From the NCBI GenBank assembly GCA_003212395.1, contig QCPU01000001.1:62001-126000 (forward strand): a stretch of DNA of 64,000 nt, written 5' to 3'. The DNA is from Prochlorococcus sp. AG-442-B03. Its GTDB lineage: Bacteria > Cyanobacteriota > Cyanobacteriia > PCC-6307 > Cyanobiaceae. This document shows, piece after piece, positions 33,828 to 43,164 of the stretch. The translations under genes and the position numbers were made by a program. The notes below the pieces were generated by a model. It was not told the origin of the DNA and made no database searches. It saw nothing but the letters and a program-made list of their open reading frames with translations. How positions within the stretch are numbered: position 1 is the stretch's first letter; each line of letters begins with the position of its first letter.

Positions 33828-34283
33828 ATGAAAGAAATATCTCTAATCAAACATGCCAAAGGAGCTTTGGGATTAAGGTTTTTTGGATTAGGTCCTAATC
33901 TTAACCCGACGAATGGATTAATTAAGCTACAAAAATTACTTGATACCAATACTTTCTGGGCAAAAAATAGAACACTTAATGATCTAAAAAAATGTCTTGC
34001 TAGTAGTGATGTGGTAATCAGTCTTTGGGTTGGTAAGGAAATAGTTGGTTTTGGCAGGGCTTTAACCGATGGGATTTACCGCGGGGTGCTATGGGATATT
34101 GTTATAGATCAAAATCACCAAGGCAAGGGGTTTGGTACCTTAATTGTAAAAAATCTTTTATCATCTAAAAAAATAAAAAATACAAAAAAAATATATTTAA
34201 TGACGACAAATAAAAAATTGTTTTATTCTCAATTAAATTTTAAAGAAGTTAATTCTCAAAATTTATTAATTCGTGAAATATAA
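33828..34283 (+). CDS. GNAT-family N-acetyltransferase
   Basis: A 151-residue acetyltransferase. Motif A, the acetyl-CoA pyrophosphate loop, is DIVIDQNHQGKGFGTLIVKN near residues 85-105, with the R/Q-x-x-G-x-G/A pattern as QGKGFG; preceding strands (SLWVGKEIVGFGRALTD) fit the fold. The C-terminal YLMTTNKKLFYSQLNF segment is the usual last GNAT motif. Substrate unknown. It stands alone at the left edge of the accessory-looking region; the 174 bp before it shows no gene. Confidence 0.88.
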   Translation: MKEISLIKHAKGALGLRFFGLGPNLNPTNGLIKLQKLLDTNTFWAKNRTLNDLKKCLASSDVVISLWVGKEIVGFGRALTDGIYRGVLWDIVIDQNHQGKGFGTLIVKNLLSSKKIKNTKKIYLMTTNKKLFYSQLNFKEVNSQNLLIREI

Positions 34284-34312
34284 AAAACTATATGAGTCTA
34301 AAGAAAACAAAA

Positions 34313-34744
34313 TCAAGATACAAATTTACTATAAAGCCATCTTATAAAAGGTCCTAAAATAGGAACTGGCCCAAAAGTTGGGCCGCAAAAATCAAAGTAA
34401 TCTCTGTGTTCTTGGATTAATCCATTTTCCGCAAACAATAAACGAGTAGTACCGGGATAAATAAATTCTTTGCCCATAATTTTCAAGCCCATCGTCCATT
34501 CTACGAATCCATAATTTCCACTTATAGATATGGCATGAGTTTTTAAAAATACATCATCACATCTTTTTATCAGTTTTTCTTGAGCAGCAATATATGAGTC
34601 TAATCCTTCTGTTTCCTGTGTTGGATCTATAAAAGTAACATTCTCATTATAAAATTCTGCCCATATTGCTTTTGTAGGTGCATCCTGACCATAAGTTTTG
34701 GTAAATAATTCTCTTAAATTTTCTTCAGAAATCGTTTGGTACAT
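34313..34744 (-). CDS. NTF2-like / SnoaL-like small protein
   Basis: A 143-residue protein with the cone-shaped NTF2-like fold pattern: an N-terminal helix pair, YNENVTFIDPTQETEG, a long helix (LDSYIAAQEKLIKRCDDVFL), then strands (FVEWTMGLKIMGKEFIYPG, RLLFAENGLIQEHRDYFD). The last part, with FGPVPILGPFIRWLY, is hydrophobic and may touch the membrane. This superfamily includes isomerases, cyclases and non-enzymatic ligand binders; no activity can be named. It converges on the GNAT gene. Confidence 0.8.
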   Translation of the reverse strand: MYQTISEENLRELFTKTYGQDAPTKAIWAEFYNENVTFIDPTQETEGLDSYIAAQEKLIKRCDDVFLKTHAISISGNYGFVEWTMGLKIMGKEFIYPGTTRLLFAENGLIQEHRDYFDFCGPTFGPVPILGPFIRWLYSKFVS

Positions 34745-35245
34745 TTAATAAAATTAGTTAATTTAGTTATTATATTTTAAAAAAATAATTTTTTAAAATC
34801 CTGTTTTAGGAAATTAAAATCTCACATAATTTGTTGATTTAAGATTTAAGCAATTTATCTTTAAATAATAATTTTTTTTATTTTTCTACCACGCCTTAAG
34901 ATTCCTTTTTTAATTGCACTTAATTCTCTTTTTTTGAAAATTTAATTTATCGAGATAGAAAATCTTTTGATAAATACATTAATTAAAATTAATTAGTTAA
35001 AGTATTTTTTAAAAGACCCATAAGAATATATAAAGAAATAAAACTTATAAAATTACGCATATAAACTTTTAAATATAAATTATTAATCTGGTATTATAGG
35101 ATTAATAAATAAACAAATTTTATTCATATATATATTGAAGTTTAATATTAAAATCTTTATAGAAAATAATATTCATGGAATCATTTTTATTTGTAAAGTC
35201 TAAGTTAATAAAGTATTATTTAATATATACAAAGTTTTATAGCTG
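34745..35245. other. 501 bp AT-rich gap without a recognisable gene
   Basis: This is the longest gene-free stretch in the window, well above 80% AT in places, with several runs such as TTAATTAAAATTAATTA. No start-initiated frame longer than about 15 codons looks coding. A minus-strand open stretch (34861-34941) ends in basic residues (ILRRGRKIKKIII) but has no start codon. No copy of the nearby tRNA-Gly 3' end is visible, so no attachment-site pair is supported. It must hold the promoters of the NTF2-like gene and of the protease gene. Confidence 0.6.
35089..35097 (+). promoter_or_regulatory. Candidate extended -10 promoter for the protease gene
   Basis: TGGTATTAT is a TGn plus TATTAT extended -10 element. 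It lies about 150 bp before the protease ATG and has no clear -35, which extended -10 promoters do not need. Chance matches are expected in DNA of this composition. Confidence 0.25.
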
Positions 35246-36526
35246 ATGAAAATTGTATTTAAATTTAGCATTATATCTATACTACTTACTACCACTATAA
35301 ATTTTCCAAGTAAAGCAGAATTTGCAAAGAATTCAAAAAGCAAAGTAACAGTAATTGAATTAGATGATAATGATAATTTTGGAACTTTAAACACTATTCG
35401 AATCAAAACTCCTCAGATTAATAAAAAAACTCCCCTTAGATTTAACACAAGCTCTTACAGTACATATAGGAAAGAACCAGGTAATATTGCACAACCAAAT
35501 TCATTGCGCCCAACTAACTTCGGAACTTATGGTTTTCCGCACACTACATCTCTAGTGAAAAGTAAAACTAAACCATTAAATACAAATTCTACGCATGCAA
35601 TAACTTCTTCAAAGCCTTACAACGCTGTTGGGAAAGTCATTGCGATTTCTGGCAATACTGGATTGCTTTGTTCAGGTGCTCTCATAGGAAAAGGTGTTGT
35701 TTCAACTGCAGCTCATTGCATAAGTGATTATGATGACAAGTTTTATGGCGGCCTAGTTCCTGATAGAGTTATTTTTATTCCTGCTGCAACATCTAATTCT
35801 TCCTCTCAAAACTATAGAGGACCAATAGGTGTGTGGGAAGCCAAAAAATTGTATATTCCAAAATGTTGGACCAAAGGCAAATGTCCCGATGCTGGTAACG
35901 TGCCTAATGAAAATGATATTGCTATTTTTACTTTAAGAAAAAAAGGGGGAAGAACTCCTGCTCAGAAAGGCGCACATTATTTTGATTACGGCTGGAATCA
36001 TCCTGGTTTTACCAACAGTAGAGACCCTTTTGGTAAAATAACCGTAAAAAAGAGAGCACATATTACTACACTTGGGTATCCTGCACACCTTGGTGATAAA
36101 GCAAGTAACAGAGGAGGGTCAATGATAAGAACTGACTCTTTAACTTTCATAAATATTGAAAAGTCCACTTCAGGTGTTGGTAGCAGATTTGAACAATATT
36201 ATTGGGGAAGCGGTCAATCAGGAGGTTCCTCTGGTAGTCCAATTATTATTAATTTTGGTTTCAAACCTAATTACGATACTAGATATAAAAATCCAGGAAA
36301 ATACTCAAAAGCAAATGTAGTAGTAGGTAATATAAGTTGGGGATACGGTGATGACAGAATTCATGTTCAAGGAGCTTCACCATTTGCCCGGAATTCTACC
36401 TATAAAGGTAAAAAACATAAAGATACAGCAGGAAGAAATTGGGGTGCTGGCAATATAGGCTATCTAATGAGACAAGCCTGTGGTAAAGGTTATGATGGTG
36501 GGCAAGCAAAAGGACTTTGCAGATAA
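35246..36526 (+). CDS. Exported V8/trypsin-like serine protease
   Basis: A 426-residue protein with an N-terminal signal sequence (FKFSIISILLTTTINFPSKA). A polar linker of about 100 residues follows, then a chymotrypsin-fold domain with a complete catalytic triad: His157 in STAAHC, Asp224 in NENDIAIFTL, Ser329 in GGSSGSP. The GSSGSP serine context, in place of GDSGGP, is that of the glutamyl endopeptidase (V8) group. Cysteines near the His and at 208/213 and the C-terminus could form disulfides, which fits a periplasmic or external location. The next gene starts 3 bp after its stop. Cleavage target unknown. Confidence 0.9.
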   Translation: MKIVFKFSIISILLTTTINFPSKAEFAKNSKSKVTVIELDDNDNFGTLNTIRIKTPQINKKTPLRFNTSSYSTYRKEPGNIAQPNSLRPTNFGTYGFPHTTSLVKSKTKPLNTNSTHAITSSKPYNAVGKVIAISGNTGLLCSGALIGKGVVSTAAHCISDYDDKFYGGLVPDRVIFIPAATSNSSSQNYRGPIGVWEAKKLYIPKCWTKGKCPDAGNVPNENDIAIFTLRKKGGRTPAQKGAHYFDYGWNHPGFTNSRDPFGKITVKKRAHITTLGYPAHLGDKASNRGGSMIRTDSLTFINIEKSTSGVGSRFEQYYWGSGQSGGSSGSPIIINFGFKPNYDTRYKNPGKYSKANVVVGNISWGYGDDRIHVQGASPFARNSTYKGKKHKDTAGRNWGAGNIGYLMRQACGKGYDGGQAKGLCR

Positions 36527-36529
36527 TTA

Positions 36530-37360
36530 ATGAAATTTTATAAATCCTTAATAAAGTTATTAGTAATTTTATTTTCTACCAGCCAAGCTGCTTTACTGTC
36601 TGGTGAATTAAATTTTTCAGATAAATCTAAAGATCATAACGATAATTTTGATAAATTAATCGAAAAAGATATTAATAATTTAGGCACTTTTCAAAGTAAT
36701 AATATAAAAGATGACGATACAAAAGAATTAGATTTTATAATTCCTAAAAATAGTGCGATTGTTGCTTCTAATTTAATGGAAATTGTTTTAGATCCAGATA
36801 GAAAATATCCCATGCCAATTACTCTTATTACTGAATTACCAGTTTTTTCAAAATCTGGTAAAGTAGTATTACCAAAAAAGACTCTTATATCAGGTCTTAT
36901 AGAAACAAGGCCTGGTGGGGACTACATCGCAATTTCTGGAGCGGTCTATAAAGGTTTAAACATCAAAATACCAGCTGAAGGGAAATTAATTCCTGCTCAG
37001 ATAAGGCCTGAAAACTACGGCCAATACATTACTCCTCCACCATCAAAAAATGCTTCCCTTTTTCGATCACTTGGGGATTCTTATTTAATCACTACTTTAT
37101 TAGGAGTATCAATAGCCAATTCTTATAATGAGGATGGAGGTGACAGAAGAGTACCTGGACTGATGCTTGGAATTTTGGGATTAGATTTAGGAATCAGAGC
37201 AATTGCGACATTATCTGAAAAAGGACCTGAAAAAATTCCTCCATTAGTTGAGATAAGGAGAAATACAGTTATTATTTTTGAAACAGTTGATGATATATTT
37301 TTACCTAACTTGAGCAATCCTAAAACAACTCTCGAGGGGCCAAATTTCCAAGATTACTAA
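36530..37360 (+). CDS. Exported protein resembling the VirB10/TrbI core, partner of the protease
   Basis: A 276-residue protein with a signal sequence (LIKLLVILFSTSQAALLSG). After a charged linker, residues 70-155 have the strand order of VirB10/TrbI C-terminal domains: an opening IIPKNSAIVASNL, ITLITELPVFSKSGKVVLPK, KTLISGLIETRPGGDYIAIS. Further on, a hydrophobic stretch near 183-225 (YLITTLLGVSIA; GLMLGILGLDLG) and a closing strand VEIRRNTVIIFETVDDIFLP also follow that family's plan. No other type IV secretion gene is present, so it would be a free-standing use of the fold. The similarity is my own pattern reading, not a search result. It starts 3 bp after the protease stop. Confidence 0.75.
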   Translation: MKFYKSLIKLLVILFSTSQAALLSGELNFSDKSKDHNDNFDKLIEKDINNLGTFQSNNIKDDDTKELDFIIPKNSAIVASNLMEIVLDPDRKYPMPITLITELPVFSKSGKVVLPKKTLISGLIETRPGGDYIAISGAVYKGLNIKIPAEGKLIPAQIRPENYGQYITPPPSKNASLFRSLGDSYLITTLLGVSIANSYNEDGGDRRVPGLMLGILGLDLGIRAIATLSEKGPEKIPPLVEIRRNTVIIFETVDDIFLPNLSNPKTTLEGPNFQDY

Positions 37361-37669
37361 TTTAATTTTCTAGCAGAATATTTATCCCGCAAATATGACT
37401 TATGAGTTTAATCAATGAATTATATCCATAAAAAAATAGTTATTTAATCAAATATCTGATTCGAAGAAAATCAACTTATTGTCTCAAATTTTTTAAAACT
37501 ATTAAATCAACTTTTAATAAAATAATTTATTATTAAAGATCAATATCCTTTAACTTTCTAGATAAAAAGCCTATTCTGGCCTCAACTTTTCTCTTAGTAA
37601 CTTCAAAACAAAAATTATTTTTTTTAAATAAGCACTAAAGTAGACTTTTCATGGAAAGGACTTTCAGGA
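37361..37669. other. Gap of about 310 bp between the VirB10-like gene and tRNA-Gly
   Basis: AT-rich DNA with no intact gene. The only structure of note is the interrupted small frame on the minus strand at 37533-37652, described separately. No inverted repeat with a T-run was found directly after the VirB10-like stop. Confidence 0.5.
37533..37652 (-). pseudogene. Small reading frame interrupted by one in-frame TAG (40 codons)
   Basis: On the minus strand an ATG at 37652 opens a frame that meets TAG at codon 6 (37635-37637) and then stays open to TAA at 37533. The second part reads FEVTKRKVEARIGFLSRKLK near its end, amphipathic and with mixed codon use that looks more protein-like than the AT-rich surroundings. 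It begins 17 bases after the 3' end of tRNA-Gly. It may be a decayed small gene or chance; no homologue is recognised. Confidence 0.2.
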
Positions 37670-37741
37670 AGCGGATGAAGAGATTCGAACTCTCGACATT
37701 CTCCTTGGCAAGGAGATGCTCTACCACTGAGCTACATCCGC
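37670..37741 (-). tRNA. tRNA-Gly (anticodon GCC)
   Basis: The minus strand folds as a full tRNA: acceptor GCGGATG pairing with CATCCGC, D arm with AGCTCAGTGGTAGAGC, anticodon stem CTCCT/AGGAG around TTGCCAA (anticodon GCC, reading GGC/GGU), and T arm GAGAGTTCGAATCTC. The discriminator base is T, and the 3' CCA is not encoded. No duplicated tRNA end is seen nearby. Confidence 0.97.
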
Positions 37742-37803
37742 AGAGTATTTTTATCTTATCTTAAAGAAGGGTTCAATGATAGAAATAATTAAGTTTTTTG
37801 CAA

Positions 37804-38280
37804 CTAATTTAAATTTTTAATTAAAGATCCCATCTCAATTGCTTGTAAAGCATAATTCCAACCAAGATTATTTTTAATCCCTGCTCTTTCTAAAGCTTGC
37901 TGCATAGTATCAGTAGTTAAAACTCCAAAAATAATTGGAACATTATTTTCATTTGAAACTTGTGAAATACCTTTACTCGCCTCAGATATAACTACATCAT
38001 AGTGAGAAGTTTCACCACGGATAACAGCACCAAGAGCAATTAGAACATCATAATTATTTTTTTTCAAGAGAACTTTAGCTGCAATTGGCAATTCGAATGA
38101 GCCCGGTACCCAAACTACGTCTACTTGATTACTAACTTCAGAAGTATCTAAACCATGTCTTTTTAAACAATCAAGACAACCAGATAGTATTTTATTCGTA
38201 ATTAAATCATTAAATCTTGCAATTACAATTCCTACTTTTAAAGTAGATGCATTAGTAAAAGACCCCTCAAAAATAGCCAT
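37804..38280 (-). CDS. ribH: 6,7-dimethyl-8-ribityllumazine synthase
   Basis: RibH condenses the butanone phosphate and pyrimidine precursors to lumazine, the last but one step to riboflavin. The 158-residue protein begins with the usual [15 protein letters not shown], followed by [13 protein letters not shown], and [14 protein letters not shown] with the catalytic His88-region, then [22 protein letters not shown]. It assembles as pentamers or 60-mers. It lies 49 bp after psbZ on the same strand. Confidence 0.97.
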   Translation of the reverse strand: MAIFEGSFTNASTLKVGIVIARFNDLITNKILSGCLDCLKRHGLDTSEVSNQVDVVWVPGSFELPIAAKVLLKKNNYDVLIALGAVIRGETSHYDVVISEASKGISQVSNENNVPIIFGVLTTDTMQQALERAGIKNNLGWNYALQAIEMGSLIKNLN

Positions 38281-38329
38281 TAAATTTTACTTCGATTTAT
38301 TAATAGACTCTCACGAAAAGGTATTAAAT

Positions 38330-38527
38330 TCAAACTAATGAAGAAACAATTCCTGTAACAAAAACCAAAACAACCCATACAGCAGCAATGGAATAAATTT
38401 TTCTCCTGCTTTCTCGCTGTCCCTCCTCAGTAGAAGGTTGAGTCACATATAAAACGGGAACTCCAACTACCGCAATTAAAGAAGCAAATAAAAGAGCATT
38501 TACGAAGAAAAAGTTAACAGCCTGCAT
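38330..38527 (-). CDS. psbZ: Photosystem II protein PsbZ (Ycf9)
   Basis: PsbZ is a small core subunit at the edge of photosystem II that steadies antenna contacts. The 65-residue protein has two membrane helices, residues 5-27 (NFFFVNALLFASLIAVVGVP) and 43-64 (IYSIAAVWVVLVFVTGIVSS), and the conserved GVPVLYVTQP turn after helix 1. Length and hydrophobic plan fit the family. It is divergent from mutS across about 140 bp. Confidence 0.93.
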   Translation of the reverse strand: MQAVNFFFVNALLFASLIAVVGVPVLYVTQPSTEEGQRESRRKIYSIAAVWVVLVFVTGIVSSLV

Positions 38528-38668
38528 AATTTAGTCTTGAGTTTCAAATTATTATAATTACTATAATCTCATGAAAATGATAATTTTTGGAGAAAATTTA
38601 CATACTTTTAGCTACTTTAAATGCAAAAAAAATTTTTCTAACTAATATCTATTTAGGAAATAAAAACT

Positions 38669-41410
38669 ATGCAAGAAGATTCGATAATTCAAAAGACTTT
38701 ATTTGCGATTGATGATGAAAATAATGAGCAAAAAGAAATAACAAAAATTCCAGAAGATTTATCTTGGGAAGATTTAAAAAAAGAATCGCAAAAAAGACCT
38801 AGACAAAGAAAAAATTCAACTAATTTAGTTAATAAATTTAAGACTGATTTAATTTCAAATAACAAAAATGTTTGTGTCAATGAAGAATCTTTTAGTTATA
38901 AAACAGTTTCAAAACTGAAACTAACTCCTGTAATGAAGCATTATGTAACTCTAAAAGAGGAAAATAAAGATAGGTTATTACTTTATAGATTAGGAGATTT
39001 TTTTGAATGTTTTTTTGAGGACGCTATATTAATATCTAACCTTTTAGAAATTACACTAACAAGTAAAGATGCTGGCAAAGAGATTGGTAAGATCCCTATG
39101 GCAGGGGTTCCCTATCATGCAATGGAGAGATACTGTGCTGATTTAATTAAAAAAAACTATTCTGTAGTTATATGCGACCAATTAGAAAAAAGTTCTGGAA
39201 ATTATGGGACTCCAATTAAAAGAGGAATAACAAGAATAATTACTCCTGGAACTGTAATTGAAGAGGGGATGTTGATAGCAAAGAAAAATAATTGGATTAC
39301 TGCTATTTATTTATCAGAAGAAAACTCAGATGAGTATTATGAATGGGGTATATCAAAAGCTGATGTAAGCACAGGAGAATTAATCACTTTAGAAGGTCAA
39401 TCTCTGTCAAAACTATTTGATGAAATTATTAAATTAGAGTCTTCAGAAATCATTGTAGGAAGCAATGAAGTAAGAAATTTATTAATTAAAAAAAATAGTC
39501 AAATTACATATACCGTTTCTCAAGAGACTAATTTTGGCATTAATGAAGCAAATTATCTAATAAAAAAATATTTCCAAATTGCAAACCTAGAAGGAATAGG
39601 ACTTAAAAATTTAAACAATGCGACTAGATCACTTGGAGGTTTATTAAATTATTTAGAAAAAATTAATCCTTCAAATTTAGATAAAGATTCTTCTGTAAAA
39701 ATTTCATTAGACTTTCCACAAATTCAATTTGGTCACAACAAATTAATTATTGATTATCAAACTCAAAAAAACTTAGAAATCAAAAATACACAACGAGAAA
39801 ACAATTATGTAGGTTCTCTACTATGGAGTATTGATAGAACTTATACTTGCATGGGTGCAAGGTGTTTAAGAAGGTGGATAGATTCACCACTATTAAACGT
39901 TAATGAAATTTATAAAAGACAAAATATAATTACAAACTTTGTTGAATCTAAACAACTACGTATAGATTCCCAAAATTTACTTAGAGCAATGGGGGATTTA
40001 GAAAGACTTGCAGGCAGAGCTTGTGCAGGTCATGCAAGTCCCAGAGACTTAATTGCAATAGCGGAAGGTTTAAAAAAATTGCCTCGACTAAAATCCATAA
40101 TTGTATTATTTAAATATGATCTACCAGATTGGACTAATCAATTACAAAATATTGATGAAGGACTTTTAGAATTAGCTGATATTATAAGTTTTAAACTAAT
40201 AGAAAATCCTCCTCTAAATATTAGTGAAGGAGGCATTATCCACGATGGTGTTGACAATATATTAGATGGTTTGCGGAATTTAATGGATGATTACTCTGAG
40301 TGGCTAAATAAAGAGGAATTAAAAGAAAGGAAAATTAGCAAAATTTCAAACCTAAAAATTCAATTTCATAAAAATTTTGGTTACTACATTTCTATAAATA
40401 AGTCAAAAGTTAATTTAGCTGCACAACATTGGATAAAAAGGCAAACACTCACTAATGAAGAAAGGTATATTACTTCAGAAATTAAAAATAAAGAAAATAA
40501 GATTTTCCAAATTAAAAGTAGAGCTTCATCAAGAGAATATGAAATTTTCTGCGAATTAAGAAATATGGTTGCTGAAAAAACAATACAAATAAGATCAATC
40601 GCAAAATCCATAGCATCTCTTGATGCATTGCTTGGTTTATCAATTACTTCAGTAGAAAACAATTTTATAAAACCCTCATTAATACCAATAAATGATTCAA
40701 TGACAAAAAATAGTACAAAAATTATCGCAGGAAGAAATCCAATTGTAGAGCAATTATTAAGTGATAAAAAGTTTATGGCGAACGATATCTCTTTTGAGGA
40801 TAATCAAAAATTAATTATATTAACCGGCCCCAATGCAAGCGGAAAAAGTTGCTTTATAAGACAACTTGGTTTAATACAAATTCTCGCACAAATTGGTAGC
40901 TTTGTTCCTGCTAATAATGCTGAAATCAAGATTGCAGATAGGATTTTTACAAGAATTGGGGCGGTTGATGATCAATCATCTGGACAATCAACATTTATGG
41001 TAGAAATGTCTGAAACTGCATCAATTCTAAATCAGGCAACTTCTAGCTCATTAGTTTTACTTGATGAGATAGGTAGAGGGACATCTACTTTTGATGGACT
41101 TTCAATTGCTTGGTCAGTAAGTGAATATCTTGCAAAAAAAATTCAATGTAATACTATTTTTGCTACGCACTATCATGAGCTGAATTATTTAAAAAATTCA
41201 AATAAGAATATACAAAATTTTCAAGTTTTAGTAGAACAAAATAACGATCAGCTAATTTTTAGTCACAGGATCGTAAAAGGGGGCTCAAACAAAAGCTACG
41301 GTATAGAGGCAGCTAAATTAGCAGGAGTTCCAAAAGAAGTTATAGAAAAAGCACAATCAGTTTTAAATTCTTTAGAAGAAAATAATAAATTAAATTATGA
41401 TATTGAGTAG
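38669..41410 (+). CDS. mutS: DNA mismatch repair protein MutS
   Basis: MutS recognises mismatches and small loops. The 913-residue protein has an N-terminal extension of about 85 residues before the mismatch-binding domain ([33 protein letters not shown] with the mismatch-wedge Phe and Glu), then the connector, core and clamp domains, and the ABC-type ATPase: Walker A GPNASGKS at 720-727, signature [11 protein letters not shown], Walker [16 protein letters not shown] and [10 protein letters not shown]. The C-terminus is short. MutL is not in the window. Confidence 0.96.
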   Translation: MQEDSIIQKTLFAIDDENNEQKEITKIPEDLSWEDLKKESQKRPRQRKNSTNLVNKFKTDLISNNKNVCVNEESFSYKTVSKLKLTPVMKHYVTLKEENKDRLLLYRLGDFFECFFEDAILISNLLEITLTSKDAGKEIGKIPMAGVPYHAMERYCADLIKKNYSVVICDQLEKSSGNYGTPIKRGITRIITPGTVIEEGMLIAKKNNWITAIYLSEENSDEYYEWGISKADVSTGELITLEGQSLSKLFDEIIKLESSEIIVGSNEVRNLLIKKNSQITYTVSQETNFGINEANYLIKKYFQIANLEGIGLKNLNNATRSLGGLLNYLEKINPSNLDKDSSVKISLDFPQIQFGHNKLIIDYQTQKNLEIKNTQRENNYVGSLLWSIDRTYTCMGARCLRRWIDSPLLNVNEIYKRQNIITNFVESKQLRIDSQNLLRAMGDLERLAGRACAGHASPRDLIAIAEGLKKLPRLKSIIVLFKYDLPDWTNQLQNIDEGLLELADIISFKLIENPPLNISEGGIIHDGVDNILDGLRNLMDDYSEWLNKEELKERKISKISNLKIQFHKNFGYYISINKSKVNLAAQHWIKRQTLTNEERYITSEIKNKENKIFQIKSRASSREYEIFCELRNMVAEKTIQIRSIAKSIASLDALLGLSITSVENNFIKPSLIPINDSMTKNSTKIIAGRNPIVEQLLSDKKFMANDISFEDNQKLIILTGPNASGKSCFIRQLGLIQILAQIGSFVPANNAEIKIADRIFTRIGAVDDQSSGQSTFMVEMSETASILNQATSSSLVLLDEIGRGTSTFDGLSIAWSVSEYLAKKIQCNTIFATHYHELNYLKNSNKNIQNFQVLVEQNNDQLIFSHRIVKGGSNKSYGIEAAKLAGVPKEVIEKAQSVLNSLEENNKLNYDIE

Positions 41411-41441
41411 ATTTTTGACATTTTTATAAAATAAATACTTT

Positions 41442-42065
41442 TTAAATAGTTTCCCTCAACAAGGCGTTAACCGCAGCAGCTGCCATAGCAGCACCTCCTC
41501 TTGTTGAGTTCAAAACAATTCTAGGAAGATCGGTAGAAATCAATTTGTTTTTGCTTTTCTCTACTCCAATAAATCCAACAGGCATTCCGATAATTAAACT
41601 AGGTAAATCCTTTGCATTCTCTAATATATCAATTAAATAAGTTAACGCTGTAGGCGAACTGCCAATAACTACAATAGGTGATTTTTTTTCAGAATTTATA
41701 GCGGATAACTCCTTCCAACCTTCACTTAAGCCATATGCAGTTTTAGTTAATTTTGTATGATTATTTTTTCTAAACCACATTCTAGCTGTGAATACTTTAT
41801 TCCTAGTGGTATTCTCTGCCATGGATTTTATAGCTGCTGCTGCCATATCGGTATCAGCTAAAATCGGAGCCCCATTTTTAAGTGCCTGAAGCCCCTTTTC
41901 GCATGCACCTTCGCTAAAGTTTACAAGTTTTTGAATTGAAAAATCTCCTGAAGTATGAACTAATCTCTCTAATACTTTTTTTTCCAAATAATTTAGATCA
42001 TTGGCTCCTAAATGAGATCTTATGAATCTGATGCTTTCCAAAAAAATTGGATGATCTATTACCAT
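41442..42065 (-). CDS. cobH: Precorrin-8X methylmutase
   Basis: CobH (CbiC) moves a methyl group from C-11 to C-12 in the corrin ring, making (hydrogeno)byrinic acid. The 207 residues include the N-terminal VHTSGDFSIQKLVNFSEGA with the proposed catalytic His, ILADTDMAAAAIKSM, PIVVIGSSPTALTYL, IIGMPVGFIGVEKSK and the closing STRGGAAMAAAAVNALL. It is convergent with mutS and divergent from holA. Prochlorococcus is known to make a pseudocobalamin, which this enzyme serves. Confidence 0.95.
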   Translation of the reverse strand: MVIDHPIFLESIRFIRSHLGANDLNYLEKKVLERLVHTSGDFSIQKLVNFSEGACEKGLQALKNGAPILADTDMAAAAIKSMAENTTRNKVFTARMWFRKNNHTKLTKTAYGLSEGWKELSAINSEKKSPIVVIGSSPTALTYLIDILENAKDLPSLIIGMPVGFIGVEKSKNKLISTDLPRIVLNSTRGGAAMAAAAVNALLRETI

Positions 42066-42123
42066 TAAATTTAATTTGTGTTAGAAGTAATCATAGTTAG
42101 TATATGGTTTTTATTGAGCGATT

Positions 42124-43125
42124 ATGCCAATACAAATATTATGGGGTAATGATCTAAATGCTCAAAATACATTTGTTCAAAAATTAATTGATCAGAAAGT
42201 ATCTAAAGAATGGAAAGAAATAAACGTAACTAATTTAAATGGAGATGATGCTGAGCAAGTCAATAAAGCTTTCGATGAAGTTCTTTCACCTCCTTTTGGA
42301 GATGGATACAGAATAGTCACATTGAAAAATAATCCAATTTTTACTGCAAAAAATGAGGATCTAAGAACTAAATTTGAAAAAATTCATAACAATATACCTC
42401 AAAATACTTATTTCATTTTACAAAATACAAAAAAACCGGACTCAAGACTAAAGAGTACTAAATTTTTACAAAAACTTATCAAAAATAATTTAGCCAAAGA
42501 AAAATCATTTTCTTTACCAGAAATCTGGGACTATGAAGGACAAAAAAGATTTTTAGAAGATGCAGCAAATGAAATGAATATCACAATTGATAAAAATGCA
42601 GCTGAATTAATTATTGATTCTGTTGGAAATGATAGCTTTAAACTCATAAATGAATTAGCTAAAGCAAAAACATACCTTTCTGCAGTATCGAGAGATTCAA
42701 ATTCACAACTTTTTCTTAAAAGTATTGATGTAAAAAAAATATTTAGTGATCATCAATCCAACATTTTCAAAATCATTGATCTTCTCTTACAAAAAAATAT
42801 TAATGAAAGCCTCATTGAAATCAATTATTCCTTACAGAAAGGAGAACCTGCTTTAAGACTAAATGCAGGTTTAATTAGTCAAATAAGAATTCATACCATT
42901 ATAAAATTAGCAGTTAATTCAGAAAACGATAATGAAGAAAAGATTTGTAATCTTGCAGGCATTTCTAATCCAAAAAGAATTTTTTTTATCCGTAGAAAAG
43001 TAAAGAATTTATCGCAAGAATATTTAATTAATTTAATGAGTAACTTATTAGATATTGAATCATTACTAAAACAAGGAAATAATCCTATAAATGTTTTTAC
43101 AGAGAAACTAATTAATTTAAGTTAA
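42124..43125 (+). CDS. holA: DNA polymerase III delta subunit
   Basis: HolA is the wrench subunit of the clamp loader that opens the beta sliding clamp. The 333-residue protein has the divergent AAA+ N-domain (QILWGNDLNAQNTFVQKL in place of a true P-loop) and the C-terminal collar domain with RLNAGLISQIRIHTIIKLA. A weakly conserved family, but the length and the LLDIESLLKQGNNP end fit. It is 12 bp before the open frame that becomes lysC. The partner clamp-loader gene dnaX is also in the window. Confidence 0.87.
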   Translation: MPIQILWGNDLNAQNTFVQKLIDQKVSKEWKEINVTNLNGDDAEQVNKAFDEVLSPPFGDGYRIVTLKNNPIFTAKNEDLRTKFEKIHNNIPQNTYFILQNTKKPDSRLKSTKFLQKLIKNNLAKEKSFSLPEIWDYEGQKRFLEDAANEMNITIDKNAAELIIDSVGNDSFKLINELAKAKTYLSAVSRDSNSQLFLKSIDVKKIFSDHQSNIFKIIDLLLQKNINESLIEINYSLQKGEPALRLNAGLISQIRIHTIIKLAVNSENDNEEKICNLAGISNPKRIFFIRRKVKNLSQEYLINLMSNLLDIESLLKQGNNPINVFTEKLINLS

Positions 43126-43164
43126 CCAAATTATAAGTTGAAGAATTTACATTATGATTTAAAT

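Noticed and set aside
34861-34941. Minus-strand open stretch ending in a basic tail in the gap before the protease
   Set aside because: No ATG, GTG or TTG start in frame; the nearby ATG at 34979 is in another frame and soon stops.
37670-37741. tRNA-Gly as an integration site with a duplicated attachment sequence
   Set aside because: No second copy of the tRNA 3' end was found in the flanking gaps and there is no integrase gene, so an element cannot be claimed.
38571-38645. 24-residue frame between psbZ and mutS
   Set aside because: No similarity to known small photosynthetic or high-light-inducible proteins and no ribosome-binding site; likely chance.
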